The translations under genes were made by a program, and so were the position numbers. Shown piece after piece: positions 13,149 to 24,394 of a DNA stretch of 64,000 bases. The stretch's first letter is position 1. Each line of letters starts with the position of its first letter. The notes under the pieces are model-generated. The model did not search any database. It saw nothing but the letters and a program-made list of their open reading frames with translations, and was not told the DNA's origin. Source of the stretch: Opisthocomus hoazin (Eukaryota > Chordata > Aves > Opisthocomiformes > Opisthocomidae); the NCBI RefSeq assembly GCF_030867145.1, contig NC_134429.1, forward strand, positions 18,089,115 through 18,153,114, given 5' to 3'.

Positions 13149-13270
13149 GGGCAGCCCCGTCCCCGCGGCGGGGGGATCCCGGGGGAGGAAGGGAGGGAGC
13201 CCCGTCCCGGTGCGTGGCCCGCCCGCGGCCCGCCCCGTCTCCCCGCCGCCGGTCGCGGTGCGGGAGGTAG

Positions 13271-13320
13271 CGGCGTCCCGCAGCATCCCGCGGGCCGGGG
13301 GCCGTCGCCGCGCCGGAGCC
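13271..13320 (+). other. KLHL17: Probable KLHL17 exon 1 (3' end), 5' UTR or N-terminal extension
   Basis: A strong donor (gagcc|gtgagtacc) ends a CpG-rich exon candidate at 13320. Joined to the exon starting at 24141, the frame reads through as APEPAAERGE and then to the conserved MEGGVQLL, resembling the APEAER region I recall from the mammalian N-terminus. However, this frame has a TAG at 13268-13270 and no ATG between that stop and 13320. The exon is therefore best treated as 5' UTR unless a non-AUG start or sequence error applies. The exon's 5' edge is unknown. Confidence 0.5.
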
Positions 13321-14440
13321 GTGAGTACCACCGGGGCACAGCCCTGCCGCCGCCCCCCCTCTCCCTCCCCGGGCCCGGGGCGGCCGGGGGGGGGGTTACC
13401 GGGCGCCCCGGTGACCTCGGCATCCCGGTGCGGCCGGCAGCGTTCCCGTGGTTTCTCCCTCCCCGCGGCCGAGGCGCAGCCCGCAGCCCCCGGAGCCTCT
13501 GCGGGGTGCTGGGGCGCGGGGAGCCCCGCAGAGCGGGTCTGCCGTTGCGGTTTGGCTTTGCCCTGGGTGGGAGCGCGGGGGGGGCTGCTCGGGGGCCGGG
13601 GGGCAGCTGAAGGGCACGGGGAGAAGCGTTGCCTCGGGTTTGCTGGGGTCTTGGGGGGGGGGTGGGAAGGAGCAGGAGGCAGCTTTTTATCGGGCCTCTG
13701 CGGTGAGCGTTGGGGCAGGGGGCTCTCCTGGAGCTCCAGCATCTCCTTGGAGGTGGTCGTGAGGAGCTGGGTTGGTTCTGGTGGCCGAGCAAACACCTCG
13801 GAGCAGGTGCCAGCCCCGGGACCTCAGCTGCTCTACAGCAAGGGAGAGATGCAGCGGCCGGGGGGCTGGCCCCGCTCCGCGCATCAGTACGCGACCACCG
13901 ACCGCTGGACCAGGCTTTTCCACCAAGCTAGGAACCTGCAGGAACGGCGGCCTTGCTTTTGTGGGGTCTCTTTGTAGAGGAAGCCTGCTCTCCTTCGACT
14001 TTGTCTGGTGGGCACTGCCCTGCGGCGCTCCCCGTTGCTGGAGACCTCAAGGAGGGAGGTTGGTTCTGGAGTGATTCAGCAACACGTGGACGTTGGGGTG
14101 CTTTGGGTGCTGGCAGTCTCCGGGTGCGCTACGCTGGTGCAGGTAACTTCTCGACCCCAGGCCAGGGCACAGCTGAAACGACCCTCAGAGAGCTGCCGCC
14201 CCGTTTCGGTACGGGCGGTCCGAAGGCAGGAGCTGCGTTGGAGGGTGGGAGGAGGGATGGGGCCTCCGCAACAGATTTTGGGGTGTCTGTCTGCTAGTGT
14301 TTTGCACCAGGAGGTGCTGGTTTGTTACGAGTTCACTGCTGTGTGGCTCACGAATGCTTCAACGTACGATAGCCTTTTGGTTATGATCGCTACAGCCAAG
14401 CAATCATCTCTGTGCGATCTCTTCCCTCTGCACACCAAGT

Positions 14441-14918
14441 TTCACAGAATCACAGAATGTTCAGGGTTGGAAGGGACCTCTGGGGGTCACCCAGTCCAAC
14501 CCTCCTGCCGAAGCAGGGTCACCTACAGTAGGCTACACAGGACCTTGTCCAGGCGGGTCTTGAATATCTCCAGAGAAGGAGACTCCACAGCCTCCCTGGG
14601 CAGCCTGTTCTAGGGCTCCGTCACCCTCAGAGGGAAGAAGTTCTTCCTCATGTTCAGACGGAACTTCCTGTGCCTCAGTTTGTGCCCGTTGCCCCTTGTC
14701 CTGTCGCTGGGCACCACTGAAAAGAGCTTGGCCCCATCCTCCTGACCCCCACCCTTCAGATATTTATAAGCATTTATTAGGTCCCCTCGCAGCTTTCTCT
14801 TCCCCAGGCTGAACAAGCCCAGCTCCCTCGGCCTCTCCTCGTAGGAGAGATGCTCCAGTCCCCTCACCATCCTTGTAGCCCTCCGCTGGACTCTCTCCAG
14901 TAGCTCTTCATCTTTCTC
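14441..14918 (-). mobile_element. CR1 LINE fragment, 5'-truncated
   Basis: Starts on the plus strand with ttcacagaatcacagaatg, the antisense of the CR1 3' tail. The minus strand encodes a decayed C-terminus of CR1 ORF2 ([40 protein letters not shown]). Antisense to KLHL17 within intron 1. Confidence 0.92.
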
Positions 14919-15176
14919 TCCTGACCCGTGAAGATCTGCTGGAAATACTTTATTCAGCCTAGCAGTGAGTAAGACTCTCGGGGATCTTGGGTGTAAAGAT
15001 TGTGGGTGTAAAGATGTTTCCTTCCTGAGGACTGACTGGTTCATGAATCCCAGCAAACAGCATCTAATTCAGAGCGGACCGGGAGCTGGCAGCCATGGTA
15101 GTCACCTGCTCTCTTGACTTGACAGCCTAGGATTCAAATGGAGTCGCACCTTCGTATCTTGGATAGCTGGGATGGT

Positions 15177-15675
15177 CATAGAATCATAGAATCATAGAAA
15201 GTTTTGGGTCGGAAGGAACCCCTAGAGGTCATCTAGTCCAACCCCCCCGCAGCGAGCAGGGACACCGCTAACTAGATCAGGTTGCTCAGAGCTCTGTCCA
15301 ACCTGGTCTTGAATGTTTCCAGGGATGGGGCCTCCACTACCTCTCTGGGCAACCCGTTCCAGTGTTTCACCACCCTCATTGTAAAGAATTTCTTCCTTAT
15401 ATCCAGCCTAAACCTCCCCTGTTTTAGTTTAAAACCATCACCCCTCGTCCTGTCACTGCTGTCTCTACTAAACAGATTGTCCCCATCTTTCCTATGGGCT
15501 CCCTTTAAGTACTGAAAGGCTGCAATCAGGTCTCCCCGCAGCCTTCTCTTCTCCAGGCTGAACAAGCCCAACTCTCTCAGCCTGTCCTCATAGGAGAGGT
15601 GCTCCAGCCCTCGGATCATTTTTGTAGCCCTCCTTTGGACCCGCTCCAACAGTTCCATGTCCTTCTTGTGCTGAG
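15177..15675 (-). mobile_element. CR1 LINE fragment of a different subfamily, 5'-truncated
   Basis: Tail motif is catagaatcatagaatcata rather than cacagaat, followed by ggtcatctagtccaaccc. The minus strand keeps an ORF2 C-terminus ([39 protein letters not shown]). It lies about 260 bp from the previous copy, in the same orientation. Confidence 0.92.
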
Positions 15676-16592
15676 GGCAAGAGGTCCCTTGAGCCTTCTG
15701 TCAGCTGAGGTCAGCTTGGTGAGGGTGGCAATGGAAGCTCTTTGCTCTGCCAGCCCGTCTGGTGGCCATCCGCCCTTGCTGTCATCAGCATCATCAGTCT
15801 GGGTCTCTGAAGGTGGGGTGGCGTGTGGAAATCGAGGCAGGCGTGCTCTGAAGACTGGAGATCTGCTGGGGAGACAGTTGTGGGTCCTGGTCTTGCTTTG
15901 CTGCATTTCAGGCCCAGCAGCTCAAAAATGGAACGGCCACGCTGAAGTCTCAGTGCGGGCTTCTGTACTTTCTCGGGTGCTGGAGCCTTGCCTCCAAACC
16001 CTGAGGCAAGCTGGACTTGGTAGCAAGAGGGGCTTCAGCCTTTCTGCCTGGCCTGCTAGAACCAGCTGCAAACCACGCCGCCTCCTCTAAGGGATGTGAC
16101 TCCTCAAGGACAGGAATTCGAGCTCCTTCAGCTGAAATTCCCAGGGTCTGGGACCCGCTGGCCTTGGCAGGCCCCCAGCGTACCAGCAAGCTCAAGGCCA
16201 TTATGTCACATGCTCCTCATAGCTCAGTTTTTATGTACATGGTGCCTCCAAGAAGATGTGAGGGAATTCTCTTGATTGTTTTCTGGCTTGAAAACAGGCT
16301 CCCGCTGCTCCACAGTGCGAAGCACGGAGCTTGTTCGGAAGGGGGAATGCAGATCTGCTGACCCGCGCTGCGATGGAGGCTGGCAGGAGGCTTCGCAAGC
16401 TGCCCGCGGACGTGGCGTGGGCCGAGCAGCCTCTGCGAGAGGGACGAGGCCAGGGCGCAGCTGGTGACCCGCACTGGTGACCTCGCGGTTCGGAGAGCCG
16501 CTCGTGGGCAGTGCTTCACCGGGCAGCGACATCGTTCCCGGGCTGATCCATCTGTAGAAGATCCACGTGCCCGTTTGCAGCCAGCAGACCCA

Positions 16593-16660
16593 AATCACAG
16601 AATCACAGAATGGTAGGGGTTGGAAGGGACCTCTGTGGGTCATCTAGTCCAACCCTAAAT
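16593..16660 (-). mobile_element. CR1 LINE, very short 3'-end fragment
   Basis: Only about 68 bases: tail motif aatcacagaatcacagaatg and the block ggaagggacctctgtgggtc up to tccaaccct. An extreme 5' truncation. Confidence 0.88.
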
Positions 16661-19600
16661 GCTTTTTGCTTCTTTCCTGGTCTGCTGCTGGAGCTGCTGG
16701 GCCATGCTGCCTCGTGTCACGGAGTCAACTTTCCCTTTAGAAGCCAAGCGGTAGCTCGTGCTGAGTCTCACCGGATTCATCGCTCTCGTCTGACGTCAGG
16801 GAGTTGTTGCCGAGCGGTAACGGCCCATTCTGAACTGGCCCACTGCCACCTACTCGAGACACCATCACCTTGCACGGCGGGCAGGTGTTGGGCACGATTC
16901 CTTGTTCAGTAGCTGCTGGCTGAGGATGCTGCAGGGAGGCAGCTCCTGGGCAAGCCCAGCAGCCGGGAATCTTGAGACCCTCTGACACGGGCTGCCTCCA
17001 GTGACCCGAGCGCTCTCGTCTTTCTTGTTTACCTGTCTGAAAAATGAGTTGGGGACAGAGATGTCTGTCACGGAGGAGGCTGCAGGGAGATCAGGAATCC
17101 CACGGGGATGGATAGTGCAGCTGAAGCTGTTAACTGTCGCTCTGCTGCCTGCAGAGGAGACTTGCTTGATGCCTATGTGTAGGGGTTCAGCACTGCTTGT
17201 GCCATAAAAGAGCACTGGATGTGACAGTAGCTCCTCTCCTGTGTCTGCTGGGGGACACTGGGAAGGGGGAATTAGGACATGACCTACATTTCCAGTCCTT
17301 GGCAGAGGCGAAGGGCTCCTTTCGCTTAGATTTTGGTGTGCTTTGTGCTGGGCTGTAGGAACTGCTGTCTAATCCCAGTGCAGCTGGAGACCTGCACATT
17401 TTGCTGAGCATCTCAAGGCATGAATTAGTTTCCATGTATTTTTCTCCTTAACCTGGGAATTCGGCAGCCCCAAACCTATGTGGGTCCTGACTCTTACAAC
17501 CAGTTACTTAAAGTGACCCAAATGTTAGCACAGATGGCTCTAAATCCCTCAGCCGCAGAGCCCCGTTTGGAGCTGCTGTGATCCCCTGCGTGCAAAACAC
17601 TGAAGGCAAAAGCTGAATTTGAAGATGTCTGCGGGAAGAGCCTGTGCAAAGTGTGCCTGAGAGAGGGAGAAGACTTTGTACCCAGGCGCTGGGCGGGCTG
17701 GACACGCTTTATCTCTTTGAGGTGTGGGAATGTCCCAGTGCAGGCACTGAGGCTCTGCCTTGCGCTCCCTCCTCCCTCAGCTCGAGCGCTCCTTAGCGTG
17801 AGCTGGGGTGGCTGAGAGCAACTTTGAGCTGAGTTTCCAAAGAAAACTCCCCAGGAGCAATGGGGAGAGAAAATTTAGTTAGAAAAGACCTCCAGCCTTC
17901 TGCGTGCACCTGAGCCGACTGATTGCAGCCCGCTGGGTTGCTGGAAGAGGCTGAGTAGGGCAATGTGCTGCGTGCCCTTCGTCGCCCGCAGCCAGCACCG
18001 TCTCTGGGCTGTAGAGCTGGCGACCGTGTGCAGTTATCCCCCGTCCTCCCCACCCCCTTGCAAAGGCTCCACATCCTCGCTGGCAGCTTGTCACTTCTCT
18101 GCAGATGTCTAGACAGGAGGATTCGGTGCGTGTCAGTTGTGCCTAATTCATTAAAAAAAAAAACCAAAACAACCCCAAACCCTACGGAGAGCTGGGGATT
18201 CTCGGTCCTGCAGACTCAGCGCTGTCTGCCGTGCCCCGTGCTAGCTCGGAGCAGATGGATTCCACCGATCGCAGGGGTGGCACACGCCTCGCTCTCCCGT
18301 CCGTAGCAGGGGAATAGAAGGCAGACGTGTGGTCAGGGGCCGTGCTGGCAGCGGGAACAGGAGAGAGAGGAGAGGAGGTGGAGAGAAGTGTTTGGGGCTG
18401 AGGTACGTGCTCCAAACCTCTCCTGGCAGCTCACCCCGGTCGTGCGTTCCTGGCGTGCTCATGTCCTCCACCGTGTCTGTCGGGAGCGAGGTGTCCAAGT
18501 CTTCGATCTGGCTGTCTGAAACTGCCAGCTTCCTAATTCTCCTGTCCCTCCTGCCACCTCTGAAGGCAGAGCTGGGGCCGGGAATGACAGCTCCGCTTGC
18601 CGCGTTACGTCACGCTTCCATGGGTGTTTGCAGTCCTGACCTCCGTACGGGTGCGGCTGTAAATCCGCCAGCCCAGCAGCGATGCCTGGACCTGCAGTTC
18701 GCTCGCTGCTCCGGAACTGCTCGGTCCCTCTGCTTCCTCCCGGTCCCTGGCTCTTCTAGGCTGAACACACAGTTAATCTTATATTAAAAACACTGTGTGA
18801 GCTGCTGCACGCTGGCAGTGCCTGTTTGAATTCCCTGGATGCAGGGGAGGTGTTACAGGGGCTGAGAAGGGACCGAACCCCAAAGCGCTGTATTGAGAGA
18901 ACGGAGTTTTCTGTCTGTATCGGTGGTGCTCGTGGGACAGGTCCTGGTGGGGACAACTGCCTGGATTTAGTGCCTTTGCGTCTGAGTCCTGGGCATGCAC
19001 CACTGGATGATTTCCAACCCTCTTTGGTTGTATTTCTTGTGGGAAGGGAGCAGGAAAGGTAGGAATGCAATATATTTTGTCGTGGGCAGTGCCGGGCCCC
19101 CTGAACAAAGCAAGAATTTGGGCCATCCAAGTTAGCGGTGTGAGGGCAGGTAGCGTATATCTGCTGCAGCTTCTGAAAACAGCCCTGGTGTCTTGGAGAT
19201 GCCTACTGCAAGGGGATTACTGCTGTGAAAACACTGCTGGTTGTCTGGTCGTTGAAAGCTGGGTTTTAGACGCGGGCTTCAGAGCTGTGGACAGGGTTCA
19301 TTAAAAGGGATAGCTCAGCCAAATTAACGAGGCTGCCACAAAACGAGAAGGAAGGGGAAAATTTGCAGGCCTGCAGCGTGCTCAGCTGCATCTCCGGCTG
19401 CTGGTGTGAGCTGTGTGAGCGGCCTTACTCTGCAACAGCACAACGGCAGCTGTTGTTACTGCCGGCTCAGCTGCCTGCGTCCCTGGGCTCTGGAAGGGGA
19501 GGAACAGAACACGGGAGCACATCTTCCTCCCAGCCCTGCTCCCAGGAGGACGGGAGCAGCTTGTGCTTGTGCGGACACCCACGCAGCTGGGCAGGGGCTT

Positions 19601-20292
19601 GCTTGTGCCCCCCTAGGCTGCCCTGACCTTTAATGTGTATTTTGCGATTCAGTCCTTTGGGGGAGCGCTGAATTGCAGGGGGCTGCTTACTGGCAAATAG
19701 CCTGTCACTCCTCTGAGAGGGGTTAAAAATAAGAATTCTGATTTCTGGTGTAGGGGAGGTGGAGCTGCACTCGTAAGCAGTGATTCCTCCCTCTGACTCC
19801 AATGTCAAGCTCCTTCTCCCCCAGGGCTCCGTGCTGTGGCTCTGCCCCGGGGTGAGTTTCGCTGTGCTGTTGTGGAGGGCACTGCTTTGGCTTCCCGGCT
19901 CGGAATGGAGACCTGAAGCTGCTGGGCACAACAGAGTAGCGCTGCCAGCAGCCCCGTCCTGCCTGGGGACAGAGCTGGAGGAGGACAGAGGCAAAAAAAG
20001 GACATCTTGCCTGGGAGGTGGATCCCCGATACCAAGGAAGGGGGGGAACCACTCCGCTGAAAGGGAAACTGGCAACATGGTGCCACCTCATTGACCAAGC
20101 TGCCCTCTGCCCGGTGAGTGCCAGCGAGGACTTCATGTCTGATCCAGAAGGTCCAACGGCAGCACTTCCATGGGAGACGCAGTGCTGCGCACAGACCAGG
20201 GCTTTGCAGCTGATCGACCAGAAGAGCGGTACTGGGATATCAGCACAGGGATGGGGCACGCGTGGAAGTGGCGGATTCAAGCATGATTGTAT

Positions 20293-20323
20293 GTCAGGCC
20301 TTAGGGCACGTCAGGCCTTAGGG
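20293..20323. repeat. Short tandem duplication of gtcaggccttaggg
   Basis: Two exact copies of a 14-base unit (20293-20306 and 20310-20323), separated by three bases, in KLHL17 intron 1. Probably replication slippage. Confidence 0.7.
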
Positions 20324-23300
20324 TAGGGGATGTCACCTTGTCCACAGCAAGGCTCGTCCCCAGCGTCTGACCAGCTGCACAGGATGTGTCTCTGCAGTCT
20401 CCGGGCTAGCCTGGCAGACACAAAATCTCCATCCAGGCTGGCAACAAAAAGCCATTCTCCAGGGCCTTCCTGGGGAAGGGGCAGGCTCCGGACTTCTCCC
20501 TGGAGGATACTCCGTTCCCTGTTCGTTGCTCGGCACGCTTCTTTTCACTCTCGGCAAAATATGGTTTTTTGTGCGGAGAGAACAGACCTCCCTTTGGGCA
20601 GGGATCATTTGCATTAATTAACAGAGCTGTTATGCATGGCCACGCTCTGTCGCATAGGAGCCAAACAAACGCTGCCTTCTTTTTTTTTGTCATAACCTAA
20701 GAGTTATTACAAGTCAGCCACCGCATCCGTTATAGCTGATGCGTAGCACGTGTGCTCGTGCTGCTGCACGCTCCACAGAAGTGGGCTTGTGTTCGCTTCC
20801 CCCCGCTGCAGCTCCGGACACGGCGTTACTGTCTCTTGTGGCCCAGGCACTGTTCCCTATTAATTACGTCTTAGCAGCGCCCGTGGGTGTTGATTTCCTG
20901 GGAATGAAGTTTTAGATGGAAATAAGGAATATTTAGTGCTGCCAGTGAGGCTGAGAGTTCAGGCACGGGGAGCGGCGCAGGCAGCAGTGCCCTTTTCCTT
21001 TCTCCCTACTGATCATATTCTGACCCGTTAAAGCAAAAGGTGGGGACAAGTCATTGCGGAGCGGAGGGGACACGGGGAAGCGGGACCGAAGGGGCTGTGC
21101 CCGCCGCAGACCTTAGACCAGCGCTGCCTGCGCTTCAGGTTGGTGACCTTTTCCCGGGGTGGTCGGTGGGTGAGCGGCTCTCCAGGGGAGGGATCGCTGA
21201 GGCTGTAGCGAAAAACCACCGAGCAGAGCTGGTCCGGGCTGCCCGTGGGTCAGGCCAGCTGTGGGCTGTCCCCTGGTGCGGGGATGCTCTCGGCTGGGGT
21301 GGTCTCTCCCCCCGGTCCTGCTCGGTCGTGTCGGAGGCTGAGCGGCACGGGGTGGTGTAGCTCGGGGGGCTGCGCAGCGGCGTGGGCGAGGGGGTACCGG
21401 TGGTGTTTCGGTCGAGCTCTTCCGAGCTCTGAGGAGCGTGCCAGCCCTCGCCGGTGACAGCGGGGTGGTGTGGGTGGAGAGGGGAGTGTGCAGTAGCTGG
21501 TCTCTACCTCTTGGCCAGGGAATCGTTGCAAGGAAAGATAATGTCACCCTTGTCACTCTCTGCGTTTGTACTTGCCCAGAGTGTGCAATGACTCAGTGGC
21601 AGGGCTGGGAAGAGCGCCCAGCGCTTCCGACCCGCTTTGGAAATGCGTTTGATTACTGCGATGCCAACGCGTCGGCTACAGCAGCCTGGAGTCTGTTGTG
21701 CCTCTGTGCCTCCCCCCCGGTGCTACCCCGCGCCTGGCCGGGGTGGGAAGCCTTTCCTCACCGGTCTCCGAGAGCACAAGGAGCACCAGTCCCATCATTC
21801 CGCTGCTCTTCTTGTCCCCCCTGGGTCCTCCCGCTGCTGTGGAGCCGGGAGCTCCTGTCCCTTGCTACCAGCGCCCAGGAGAGGCGAGTGCTTGCAATTA
21901 GGGCTGGGGCATGACTTCAATACTGATGGGGAGAAGTACGCTCAGCAGCGCGTTAAAAAGATAAACCAGCTCGAGCGGATCAGGAGAAACCTCAGGCTTG
22001 CAGCTAGGGAGGGGGATGAAGGCAGGCCAGCACTGTCTGCTCTCTGCCGCTAAACCAGGTCCGGCAAAGGAGCTCTTGAGGCCGGGTAGAGGTGCTCAGA
22101 ATTATAAACCACCATAGTGTGGACATCTCTCATCCAGCGGCGTGCCCGCGGGTGGATGAACACGCTGAGGGTGTCCTGGGGACATTGCAGCTTTCTGAAA
22201 AGCTCAGCCGAGGGGTGTGGGAGGCGAAGGCCAGTTAACTCGTGGGCTCTTCTTCCTCATCAAACGCAGAACAGCATCCCACTCTCGTTACTGGAAAGCA
22301 TCAACAGGCGTTGCCTTTGTTGTGTGGCCGTGAGTCTTCCCCGCTGACAGCGAGATGAGGAATCTCGCATCACGCGGGATGATGCAAATGGAAGAGGGCA
22401 CTGCAGGCTTCTCTCCTGCTTAGGGAAGATGTTTATTCATCTCTTTTTCCTCCCTCAGACTCTAGTACACGATACAATTGCTATTTAAAAGCGAATAGAT
22501 GGCTGCGCTCGTGGCTGAGCAGGCACAGCGTGGTGGGTTTCTATTTTTAGGCTGGCGACGTGTGGGTGTCGTGGGGAGCGCAGAGGCTGAGGGGATCCTC
22601 TCGCCGCAGGGATGCGGGGGCAGGCGCACGAGTGCAGCGCGCGGGCTGTTTTCTTTCTCCAAGCTGTCTTTTTCTCCTGCTCCCTCCCCCTTCTTCCTGC
22701 TGCTGCTCAGTCATTCTCTCTTCACCCCCCCACCTTTCCTTCGGGTGCTGCCGGCAGGGAGACAGTCAAACGCTGTTTGAAACACCGTGAGCAGCCTAGG
22801 TGCAGACAGGCTGGAAAGAGAAAACATCTTTGCAGAAATAAATGACCTTACTCCTTGAGTGGGGAATTTTTTGTTTTCTATGAGCGGGTCGAGTTTATAG
22901 TCCTGCTCGCTGCCTGGGCTGTCCCAGATTGTGTGGAAGGGCTGTCCCACGCCATGCTCCCTGCTGTGTATGTTCAGACCAAGTTCTGCATCGGGTCCCA
23001 GTCAGCATCTCTGGTCTTTGCTGTCTGACCCTCCCGCCAGCCTCATCAAACCAAAACTGCCTGAAGTTCAAAGTTACCCCTTGCAGGACAGCCAGGGGCG
23101 CATCCAGGGCTGCTTCCAGGGAGATCCAGGAGCTCTGCTTTGCCCGGGCTGCCTGCTGGGCTCGCGCAGGGTGGGAGACTGCGGTGCTGGAGCAGGGCTG
23201 TTTGGTGCAGCCTTGAGGCTGCAGGGAGGCTGGATGTGGCTGGGTGGAGGACACTGGAGGGGAGCAGAAATCGGGAGGTTAAAGTGCGTGTTTCGTGTTC

Positions 23301-24140
23301 CCTAACTGACCAGCTGGGAATGCCCGACCGCACTCCGAAAAGAGGCCTGAAATATAAAATGTCAGGAAGAGTCGAACCCCCCGTGCGCAGGATTCTGTAC
23401 TGGGACTGCAGAGCTCTGTGCTGCAGTTGCCTTTGCCCTCTGCCTCATCCTCCTGAATCGTGTGGACATGACAGACACAGCAGCTCTCTGAGCTGACCTT
23501 CTGAAGGCTGGTGCATGCATTGCACAGCTCCTAGCGTCTGCTGGAAGCTGGAAGGGAACAGCCACCACTTGAAGAGCTTTGGTCCTTAACATCACCTGTG
23601 CCTTTTAGGATGTGGGATTCCCTGGTTATTTTTTGTTTAGGCTGAGCAGGCTTGTCATGTTCGCTGTCTCTAGTGGTCTGTTTAAGCTGTGTTTGATCAA
23701 GGCAGGACTGGCATGCCCTGGTGAGGCTTCCAAGATCAACGCTTCTGCTGATACTGCATGGAGAGGCACCTTGTTAGGCTGATTTGGAGGTGGTGCAACT
23801 TCAAGGAAAGCCGGTGTGAGTGCGTGGATTGTAGGGCAGTACCCTTCTGAAGGCAGGCTAGGGGGATATCAATACAAGCATGAACCCAGCTGGGAAGCAG
23901 GGAGCGTCACAGAGCAGAGCAGAGTCTTAGCATCGCGTTACTTGTGTTCTTCCAGGGACCGTCTCCTCCTCATCGCTGCTTTATGAGCAGGGTGATGTTT
24001 CCCTGGCAGGGGTTGGTTAGTCGAGAGCTGTTCCTGCACAGGGTCTTTGACCAGTGGCAGGTATACTTGGGGACCATGGGGATTGTCTGGGGCTAGAACT
24101 GTTCCTGTCCGGGTAATGCTTTGGTTTTCCCCCATGTCAG

Positions 24141-24394
24141 CGCCGCTGAGCGAGGAGAGCTCGCCCATCTACCCCCCGCAGCCATGGAAGGAGGCGTGCA
24201 GCTCCTCAACCGCGACGGCCACAGCATCTCGCACAACTCCAAGCGGCACTACCACGACGCCTTCGTGTGCATGAACCGCATGCGGCAGCGCGGGCTGCTC
24301 TGCGACATCGTGCTCCACGTGGGCACCAAGGAGATCAAGGCCCACAAGGTGGTGCTGGCGTCCTGCAGCCCCTACTTCCACGCCATGTTCACAA
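24141..24394 (+). CDS. KLHL17: KLHL17 exon 2 (first coding exon)
   Basis: Acceptor ccatgtcag at 24140; coding from ATG 24184, with 43 upstream bases in open frame (AAERGELAHLPPAA). Encodes residues 1-70, including [20 protein letters not shown] and the start of BTB. The exon must end at 24394, before gcaagt, to give the conserved FTNEMSESR; the overlapping GT four bases on would shift the frame. Confidence 0.92.

Larger units (their letters stand above)
12400..13700. promoter_or_regulatory. CpG island and head-to-head promoter region of NOC2L and KLHL17
   Basis: Very GC- and CpG-rich stretch covering NOC2L exons 1-2 and the likely KLHL17 first exon. The NOC2L ATG (12807) and the proposed KLHL17 exon-1 donor (13321) are about 510 bp apart and transcribed outward. 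It holds repeated GC boxes (ggggcggggcggggcg, about 13038-13053) and a palindromic CACGTG E-box. No TATA box was recognised, as is usual for this promoter class. Exact start sites cannot be read from sequence. Confidence 0.75.
13321..24140 (+). other. KLHL17 intron 1
   Basis: About 10.8 kb between the proposed exon 1 and the first coding exon. It holds three minus-strand CR1 fragments (14441-14918, 15177-15675, 16593-16660) and a short tandem repeat near 20293. The remaining sequence is GC-rich with no recognised exon, RNA gene or conserved block. Alternative first exons cannot be excluded. Confidence 0.55.

Noticed and set aside
12600-13977. Several long open frames on both strands (up to about 390 codons)
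   Set aside because: They lie in a CpG island where stop codons are rare by composition. They are Pro/Arg/Gly/Ala-rich, overlap in all frames, and match nothing recognised.
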